Below, piece after piece: positions 56,870-64,000 of a stretch of 64,000 nucleotides of DNA. The notes below the pieces were generated by a model. The model saw nothing but the letters and a program-made list of their open reading frames with translations, searched no databases and was not told the origin of the DNA. The translations under genes were made by a program, and so were the position numbers. Location: assembly GCA_018340375.1 (NCBI GenBank), contig JAFFJZ010000044.1, positions 992,001 through 1,056,000 on the forward strand. Direction: 5' to 3'. This stretch comes from Gonatopus flavifemur (Eukaryota > Arthropoda > Insecta > Hymenoptera > Dryinidae). Within the stretch, counting starts at the first letter, position 1; every line of letters starts with the position of its first letter.

Positions 56870-57570
56870 TGCGCCAAACGTTTGTGCGGAATAGTAATTG
56901 ATACGAAAAAATATTATACCACTGTGCTTACCTGGGATTGCCCAGTGTTTACCTGCACTGAGAAGAATTTATCATTAAAAATTACTGGTTTTTGTCAGTA
57001 GACGAGGGATATACTTGACATGTGATTACAAATTGATGGGGAATATCAGTAATTTTTTATAGCGTTATTTTAATCGAAAAAAAAATTTTATCCTCACCGG
57101 CATCGAACATCATTGTTCGTGATCACAAACCTGGCTTATTTCCCCGAAGCCACGCAACAATCTTGAAAATGGGATGGTTTTCAATTCATATCAGTGTTAT
57201 CAATTAAGAATTTTCGTTTACAACTTGTATGATAAAAGATTACTGTTATTCAACATGAATTCTCATCTCTCTCTGGTTTTAATTTTCAAACTTCGGAGCA
57301 TGAAAAATTACTGTTTTTGATCTCAAGGCAGGTATATAAAATCGTTATGTCAAGTATATCCTCCGACTAATGGGAAAACCAGTATTTTTTGATAATGAAT
57401 ATCTCTCAGTGTGGGCTTTACCTCTATTTCCTGTAAGAAATTCGTAAATACGTGAGACGATTTGACAGTTCGCCGTCGCCGTGTTGCTTTTGAGAATATC
57501 GCAAAATGCAGTGAAAATGTTCAGAATAACAAAAAAAATTTTTTTCGATCGTGAATTTTCTACAATTTCA
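56870..57570 (+). repeat. Third arm copy split by a CACTGAG MITE
   Basis: TGTGCGGAATAGTAATTGAT (56884) and AGACGATTTGACAGTTCGCC (57454) are diverged forward copies of the 55078-55260 arm. They are separated by the MITE at 56956-57411. Confidence 0.6.
56956..57411. mobile_element. 456-bp MITE with CACTGAG ends
   Basis: CACTGAGAAGAATTTATCAT and the inverted CACTGAGAGATATTCATTAT. Both arms go on with ACTGGTTTT, GGATATACTTGACAT. No coding sequence; no clear target duplication. Confidence 0.82.
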
Positions 57571-58206
57571 CCTCTAATGTGCTGTGAAAGTGATAATGTA
57601 TATCGTTGATTTTATTCCGCATAAACAAATATTCCAGTGTAAAAATTGCGTTGCATTTCCCGTGGACTATGCATGTGTGTATGAAATCAATATTTTACAT
57701 AACCAATATAAATTTTGGGAAAAATAATTTGTGTCATACACACGGAGTTGTTTGGGTTCCTTTGAATATGCGCACGTTTGAAAGCAGTAACACACCGAAT
57801 TTTTGTATGAGGAAGATTTCTCTTACAACTTTTACGTTTGAGCCTTAGAAAGTTTTTATTTCACTTTATTCTTATCCTGAAATTTCACTAATTGCAAAAT
57901 TATCAGAGATTCAGAAAAATTGTACTGATTTGATGGAGATGAGAAAAAAGCCTCTTGCGATATGCTTGCACCACGTCTATATAGTTTCAGAACAGGAGAA
58001 ACGTACATACCTGTTGCGGCCTGGTGCGGACATATATATGCGTACAGGTCTGGTGCGGGTATGTTATGGGCGCTTTGATTTTGAACCAAGAATCTCACGA
58101 ATTTTTGGATCTGTTGCGGGAGTGTTACGGGCGTGAATATAAGTGCTCCACGTGCTCGATTCTTCAAGATTTGTGAAGCAGCATAGATACAAGACATTTC
58201 ATGGAC
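57571..58206. other. Gene-free stretch with GTGCGGG repeats
   Basis: No gene recognised. 58005-58140 has TGTTGCGGCCTGGTGCGGAC, GGTCTGGTGCGGGTATGTTA and CTGTTGCGGGAGTGTTACGG, the inverse of the motifs at 54606-54962. Confidence 0.45.
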
Positions 58207-59911
58207 GGATTGATGTGTAATTGAGGGTCTGGATGCAATAACCGGGCGAGCGCTCGAACTCGTTTCAGGTGTGACACGGGAGACCAGCAGAATGAGAAAA
58301 AAAAAATTCGTCAAAATGAGAAATAAAAAATATAGCCTGTTAGAACTCCTTAAGACACACGTTTTCCTCATAGGAAAATCTCTTCTATCATCAATAGTTT
58401 GTGAGATAAAAACTGAAAATTGAAAATTTTTCATTTCCTCAAAATCAATACAATTCAAATTCTATATTACGATTACTCGGCGAGAAGTCATGGGAATGAC
58501 TGGAAATTCAGTATACGCCTTTATCATTGACCCCCAAAGACAACTAGTGAGTGAAAGTTGTCAAAATATTTCATCATCCAATGAATATTTAATAATAAAC
58601 AAATGCTTTCGAGAACACGCGCTTGCTAGGTTCCACGGAAAAAAGTGTCGAGGGAATTTTCGATTTGAGAAAACTCAAAGCGACAAAATTGTCCATCGAT
58701 GTTCGAAGGAGTTTTCCTAAAATTTTCAGATCAATCGAGCGAAAATTCAATTGAATTGTTCATAACGTTTGATGCAAAGAATTGCACGTTTTTTTAATGC
58801 AAATCATGCAAAACGTCGTTTTCACTTCGAATAAAAAATTTATGAATTTGTTATTAATTTTTACAAATCTTTTCGACATTGTCGACTTCGGAGAAGTCTT
58901 ACGAATCAGAATACGTAAGATTCATCCTAATACGTTGAAAAATGACAGTCAGAACGAGTTCAATGTTGAAAAACATTGATTTTTGTTCTAAAACAATAGG
59001 TAATTTTTATTTTTTTTTCTCAAAAACTATCGATCATGAGAAAGAATCATAACAGGAGACTTGAATAGATTTTCCAAGACCCATCTCCCAGTATTTTTCC
59101 CACAGCTTGGACAATACTTTCACCTCAGTTCGAGCGCTTGCCCGGTTATTGCATCCAGGCTCTCATAGCATTGCCGTGACGGTAAGCGAACCGCGGCACC
59201 GTCAACATTGTTCAATAACTCCCAGATTTTTCGCTCGATTGATCTGAAAATTTTAGGAAAACTCCTTCGAACATCGATGGACAAATCATGCAAAACGTCG
59301 TTTTCACTTCGAATAAAAAATTTATGAATTTGTTATTAATTTTTACAAATCTTTTCGACATTGTCGACTTCGGAGAAGTCTTACGAATCAGAATACGTAA
59401 GATTCATCCTAATACGTTGAAAAATGACAGTCAGAACGAGTTCAATGTTGAAAAACATTGATTTTTGTTCTAAAACAATAGGTAATTTTTATTTTTTTTT
59501 CTCAAAAACTATCGATCATGAGAAAAAATCATAACAGGAGACTTGAATTGATTTTCCAAGACCCATCTCCCAGTATTTTTCCCACAGCTTGGACAATACT
59601 TTCACCTCAGTTCGAGCGCTTGCCCGGTTATTGCATTCCCATGATTTCTCGCTGAATAATCGTAATATATAATTTGAATTGTATTGATTTTGAGGAAATG
59701 AAAAATTTTCAATTTTTATCTCACAAACTATTGATGATAGAAGAGATTTTCCTATGAGGAAAACGTGTGTCTTAAGGAGTTTTAACAGGCTGTATTTTTT
59801 ATTTTTCATTTTGACGAATTTTTTTTTTCTCGTTCTGCTGGTCTCCCGTGTCACACCTGAAACGAGTTCGAGCGCTTGCCCGGTTATTGCATCCAGACCC
59901 TCAATTTCAAG
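58207..59911. mobile_element. 1.7-kb inverted-repeat element
   Basis: GGGTCTGGATGCAATAACCG near 58211 and its complement ending near 59901 are the tips of arms of about 280 bp (58210-58495, 59634-59905). The arms match through CACCTGAAACGAG, TTAAGGAGTT and AATTGTATTGATTTTGAGG. The arm frames mirror each other. The tip word (CGAGCGCTTGCCCGG) also appears twice inside, next to the internal duplication. Confidence 0.8.
58801..59636 (+). repeat. 354-bp direct duplication, offset 482 bp
   Basis: 58801-59154 and 59283-59636 are nearly identical (few differences, such as AGAAAGAATC / AGAAAAAATC). Each ends in TCGAGCGCTTGCCCGGTTAT. Between them an inverted copy of 58690-58745 occurs at 59228-59281 (TTTTAGGAAAACTCCTTCGA). 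Confidence 0.88.
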
Positions 59912-60221
59912 TTATTGAGTAATTTTATATGTCTTGAATGTCGTAGAAAACTACCGTTTTCAGAACTGAACCAAAAGTATTGCGATGCACCATAGATCGA
60001 TCATGTTTGTCAAATGAAAAAATTAACCCGTTGAGGTCACACTTCAAGTACTTACGTAAAGGTTACACAGGGTCTTTCGGACCCCAAACCAAAGTGACAG
60101 ATGTCATTCACGCAGTCTTTCAAATATTGTTGCAGATTTCTCGGCAAAATTCACATCTCGGTGTCTTTGACGATAACAGAAGGCAGCACAAATTAAAATT
60201 CACGACAAGCACTGTAAGCTA
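59912..60221. other. No recognisable gene
   Basis: A 91-codon frame (59980-60255) runs into the following MITE and shows no family features. Confidence 0.35.
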
Positions 60222-60376
60222 CCCTGACGAAAATTTTTGTCATAATTTCTCATAATTTCTCATTGTCCCAATTCATGGAGAAAATATGGGAAAGAACAAT
60301 AGGATTCCTCATATTTTCTCCATGAATTGGGACAATGAGAAATTATGAGCAATTATGACAAAAATTTTCATCAGGG
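60222..60376. mobile_element. 155-bp foldback MITE, TA duplication
   Basis: CCCTGACGAAAATTTTTGTC and the inverted CCCTGATGAAAATTTTTGTC beside TA (60220-60221, 60377-60378). The arms pair almost to the centre near 60298 (CCCAATTCATGGAGAAAATA). Confidence 0.9.
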
Positions 60377-60405
60377 TACGGAACCACAGACTCCCCCTAG
60401 AGCCT

Positions 60406-60725
60406 CCCTTGTAAAAATGAATCATATATGCGGCATATATGACCACACATGGTACATATATGATTTCACAGATTCATATATGACCCCTATATAATTCATA
60501 TATGGGCCATATATGATTTCAGACATTCATATGTGGGCCATATACATTTCATATATGGCGTTATGTTCCCTATATATGGGTCATGTTTGGTCCTTATATG
60601 GTCATATATGCCACATATATGAATTACATATGATTTATATATGGCCATATATGATTCGTACCAAGTCCATATATGAATCAAATACAGTTCATATATGGGC
60701 CATATATGAATCATTTTTACAAGGG
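60406..60725. mobile_element. CATATATG array 2 with terminal repeats
   Basis: 320 bp with perfect ends CCCTTGTAAAAATGAATC / GATTCATTTTTACAAGGG enclosing many CATATATG and near variants, less regularly spaced than in the other two arrays. The ends show that the array travels as a MITE-like unit. Confidence 0.85.
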
Positions 60726-61284
60726 CTTTTGGACTCCTGGTGATCTCAAAGGGCTGAAAATGTCGAGATTTGAATGAACTACCATTTTTACTTCCACCGT
60801 AGGAATTCCACTAGACACAAATTGGAAAAGAAAATTTCACTCGAATTTTTGAAAAGTTCAGAAAAAATCCCAACTTTTATGCCTTATTAGTAATTCTGTG
60901 TGTTGAGACCTTTTCGAGATACACGCATTTAAACAGCACTGGATTTGTCAAAACTAAAAGCTCTGACACGTTGTAAACCGGTGAACACAATAAAATAAAA
61001 AAGAGCAAACAAACAAATTTGACAAATATTTCATATTTTTCAACGAAGAATTCAAAAATAATTATTCTAAAAATATTGAGAAACTCATTGTGAATCTGAC
61101 CTGCAATAACTCATATATGTTTTATATGTGATCCACAATTGTTGATCTACCAATTCGGAGTTCATATACGTGAAAGAAGTCGCTTCTTTCAAGCGACCGG
61201 CGGTGGCTCCAGTGAAAGGGGGATGGAGTCCGATCCCAACGAACCGCGTTCAATTCTCGTAGGAGAGACTTTTTTCATACCCTT
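60726..61284. other. No recognisable gene
   Basis: AT-rich flank between two CATATATG arrays; nothing to annotate except a short GC-richer piece at 61185-61265. Confidence 0.4.
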
Positions 61285-61384
61285 ATGTATATGGGCCATA
61301 TATGGGCCATATATGGGCCATATATGGGTCATATATGGGTCATATATGAGGCATATATGGGTCATATATGGGTCATTTCCACTA
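61285..61384. repeat. CATATATG array 3
   Basis: Nine CATATATGGG-type units spaced exactly 10 bp from about 61297, ending CATTTCCACTAGGG. That end is the inverse of the CCCTAGTGGGAAT start of array 1 (52168), so this is the opposite terminus of the same family; its other end is missing or unrecognisable. Confidence 0.8.
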
Positions 61385-61665
61385 GGGTTTTTTAATTAAT
61401 TCGACGAATGAATCATATTATTCAAAAGTATTATAACCATCAAAGCTTCCGTCTAACATACAGTCTACATTATGATAATAATTGAATTGGACTGCAGACC
61501 AATCTGTGGAAACATTGTGCAATCGTTTATGAAATTCATGACAATAATTTCAGCTTGGACTGATAAGACGAATATCTAAACAAAGAGGGAAATGGTGCGA
61601 CCCATAGGGTCTTCTATGACAATAATTGATTGGATCAGCCGAGTCACTATTGTTCATGCATAAAT

Positions 61666-62540
61666 CTAAATGAGAGTACTTACAATTGTATTGGTCAACA
61701 GAGTTGAAGTATCCCTAGTTACTATAGTTAAATTACTTCCAGTGACTGCATCTAATGGATACTGACCATTACTTTTGATATTATGACAATTCCACAATAC
61801 ATTGTGAGCATTTAGATCACCCATAACTATACAATTTGAATCCCAATCAAGCGATTTCGAATGTTCGGAATTTGATCCAAAGTTGGGTATTCTGAAGTCC
61901 ATGTCTACCACGACCGATAAGTGGTTACGGATGTACAAAACCAGATCTCCTGCTTTGGGATTTCCAGTCACATTAGTCGAATTTGTATTCCTCTTCTTGT
62001 AACAAATTTTGAATCTTTGAATCGGCCTCTGCAAATTCGTTCCCAACCATGTGCCTCTGATATTGCGACGATGTCAAAAAGACGTACATGATTTTCAAGT
62101 GAGTCCGTCTTAGTGAGTATGTCGGATCTATATGCAAATCACCACTGTAATTCATACATCTACCCTTTCGCTTACAGGAACTTCTGGTATGGGCAAAACC
62201 AAAACAATTGTAGCATATCTTGACTCTGGGTACATATGGGTGTCATTCGAAAACTGCATGTTCGTACCTTCCTTGGAAGGAAATCTTTGGTAAAAGCACA
62301 ATAGGAATTTCTCACACTGAACGTTTTTCAAACAAATCATCAGCGTTTTCGATTCAACTGCGATCGTTAGGGCATAGGTTACACTGTAAAAAGTACGGAG
62401 TGTAAACGACACCGAAAATGGTCCCAAGAAGTCCAATCCGGGCTGTGGTGATGAAATGATTCCACTCAGAGTCGAATTGACACAATTCGGTGTTGGATTC
62501 TACACCATTTGAGTTGGGCTCCATTTCATACTGCTGACTT
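61666..62540 (-). pseudogene. LINE 5' portion: gag-like ORF1 end and endonuclease
   Basis: On the minus strand 62230-62150 reads KICYNCFGFAHTRSSCKRKG, a CCHC zinc knuckle typical of LINE ORF1. An apurinic-type endonuclease follows: WERICR near 62045, AGDLVLYIRNHLSV (about 61950), then VMGDLNAHNVLW and NSNGQ-like pieces (61740-61830). Several frameshifts break it. It could come from the same family as the RT at 50402-52160, but the two lie 9 kb apart and no continuity is shown. Confidence 0.7.
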
Positions 62541-62887
62541 TTTTCAGTGTAGGTAGGTTAGAAATAGGCTGGTTGATTTTTTCAAGTTTATTCAATTATC
62601 TTTCAGTATTCTGTGTAAAGAGCTTTAATAAATCCAGGATCTACGGGATGCCTTTAAGTGAATACCAGAGTGACCACCCAAGCACATTTTTTTGCATACA
62701 AATTTTCAAGAATGATTTCTCGGGACTTTATCCACACCTGTACAGAATCCACCCAGGAGAAAGCATCACGTTAAAAACAACGTTGGAAACAACGTTGTTC
62801 ATCATGGTGAAATAGTCCCATCTTGGTAAAGAAGACAACAACGTGACAACAAAAATTACACTTATAAATGGAAGAAAAAAAAATTGA
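62541..62887. other. No recognisable gene
   Basis: An 80-codon frame (62573-62815) shows no family features. AAAACAACGTTGGAAACAACG near 62774 is a short local repeat. Confidence 0.35.
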
Positions 62888-62965
62888 TTCCCTTCGGAAT
62901 CGAACTTGGATCTTCGAGATCCAAGATCCGACGTCTATGCCCCTCGGCTATGGTTCTGTACTAAT
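62888..62965 (-). ncRNA. tRNA-like polymerase III unit
   Basis: On the minus strand an A box TAGCCGAGGGG (62941-62950 region) and a B box AAGTTCGATTCC (62896-62907) are 33 bp apart. A hairpin GATCTTGGATC / GATCCAAG lies between, and a T9 run about 12 bp past the B-box arm (62874-62883) could terminate polymerase III. The whole does not fold into a proper tRNA cloverleaf by eye, so it is more likely a tRNA pseudogene or SINE head. Confidence 0.45.
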
Positions 62966-64000
62966 GTAGTGGAGCTTTGAAATTTATATGAATTTTACTT
63001 GAATAAAAATCATTTATAAATAAAAGAATTGACTTAGAATGATTACTTCCCACCAATCGATAAAATCTCTTATACGATGCATAAAACTTTTTTCACTGGA
63101 ATTGTGTTTACAGTACAAATTACTTGTTCTCCATACACCTTGAATATGAAATGTTTATTCAACCAATGGAATTTCCATATATCTCTGAATAATTTAGGTT
63201 CATGCTCTCTTAAATGAGAAAACAGTATCATTAAAACAATGCTAAAATGATAAAAATATACGATACATAATATATAACAATAATAATAATAATAATAATA
63301 AAAGACGAATAGGTTTCCTTTGCGAAACAACCAATAGAAACCGATAGACCAAATCCTATCTGAATCAATGATATTTTATCGTTTTCTATGTGGTTATTGT
63401 CACATGACTTGAGGGTTTCTATGAGATTCTATGAGGAATCCGACGTTCTATGGGTTTCTATCGATATCATCGGCAAAACCTAATCAATACTGATAGGAAT
63501 AAAGTATTCTATCAGTTTCTATACGGTTATTGTCAGAGCATCTATGGGGATGTATGGGAATCTATTGGATTTTTCAGACAGAGCTATCATCGTCGGTAGA
63601 ACAAGAAAAAAACACGGAATGAGTAGGGTCAATTCCAAGTGATCATGGCTCTACTAAAAGATATCTGAGATAATTGTTTGCAAGCAGACTTGGAGAACTA
63701 TTGGAGCATGATATTTTCCTGAATAATTGCTCATGATTTATCATACCAATGTAAACAGTTTGTCCGGAATTCATTGAGACTTGGCAAGAGTTAATGGGAT
63801 TGTCGTTGAGTGAAATTTATAAAACTGAGCTCGTCTCATTGACGAATAATCAGATGAGATCCAACCAGACCTTTATTCAATTTTCATAAAATTTAACGAA
63901 ATTCAATGGGTTCTTTGAAATTAGATTAATTATTACATCCATAAATGATTTTTGATCAAGTGAAGTTCATATAAATTTCAAAGCTTCGCTACATTCATAC
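62966..64000. other. No recognisable gene
   Basis: AT-rich. It contains an (AAT)n microsatellite at 63278-63302 and, at 63380-63560, repeated words of TTCTATGNG and GTTATTGTCA type without a fixed period. Confidence 0.4.

Larger units (their letters stand above)
55078..56880. mobile_element. Inverted-repeat element with nested MITEs
   Basis: The left arm (GCAAAATAGCAATTGATGTG at 55080 to ACGATTTGACATTTCGTCGT near 55205) pairs with the right arm (ACGAAATGTCAAATCGTCTG at 56567 to CAATTGCTATTTTGCGCC near 56860). One MITE lies in the centre (55498-56136) and another (56636-56783) splits the right arm. A third, forward copy of the arm starts near 56870. No transposase. Confidence 0.7.

Noticed and set aside
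57856..58458. 200-codon minus-strand frame
   Set aside because: Lies across the arm of the inverted-repeat element; its counterpart in the other arm is broken, and no domain is visible.
52162..61384. One 9.2-kb element between the CCCTAGTGGGAAT start at 52168 and the inverse end at 61384
   Set aside because: The tips match as family members, but the interval holds many unrelated complete elements; two separate truncated copies are simpler.

Overview
The window is AT-rich, intron-style eukaryotic DNA that is almost wholly transposable elements. The element set points to an arthropod, most likely an insect: irritans- and mauritiana-type mariners, a Ty3/Gypsy errantivirus-like retroelement with an env remnant, Jockey/CR1-type LINE pieces, hAT, piggyBac-like and Tc1-like elements and many foldback MITEs. 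The one recognisable host gene part is the last coding exon of a KCTD1/KCTD15 (Drosophila Tiwaz) homologue on the minus strand at 47013-47605. There is no sign of bacterial, organelle or CRISPR sequence. The species cannot be fixed from the sequence alone.

Layout. 1-13358: one degraded Ty3/Gypsy element (5' LTR entering from the left, leader, broken gag, protease, truncated RT, integrase, env transmembrane remnant, polypurine tract, complete 3' LTR). Its 5' LTR carries a hAT-type MITE and a solo LTR of a sister family. 13359-19127: a Tc1 terminal remnant, an irritans-type mariner with one stop codon, then a 3976-bp DNA transposon with about 500-bp inverted repeats, an 8-bp target duplication and a two-part cysteine-rich/RNase-H-like transposase. 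19128-27755: minisatellites and foldback elements without recognisable genes. 27756-31096: a Tc1-like element with a frameshifted transposase, directly followed by a full-length mariner with an uninterrupted 345-codon transposase. 31588-35389: a second retroelement remnant (env-like ORF, polypurine tract, 3' LTR with hairpin minisatellite and an inserted LINE tail).

35390-47000: mariner debris, an 813-bp non-autonomous relative of the 3976-bp transposon, hAT debris, a palindrome of nearly 1.5 kb and a tRNA-derived SINE with a 19-bp target duplication. 47013-52160: the KCTD exon, a Tc1-like deletion derivative, and a LINE interrupted by a piggyBac-like element (itself filled with 279-bp tandem monomers) and by a TA-flanked MITE. 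52162-64000: nested inverted-repeat elements, three arrays of the palindrome CATATATG, the 5' part of a LINE, and a tRNA-like polymerase III unit.

The strongest candidates for something not well described are the 3976-bp transposon with its 813-bp partner, the satellite-carrying piggyBac-like element, and the CATATATG arrays. Element boundaries were placed by eye from terminal repeats and target duplications; family names rest on motif recognition without database searches.
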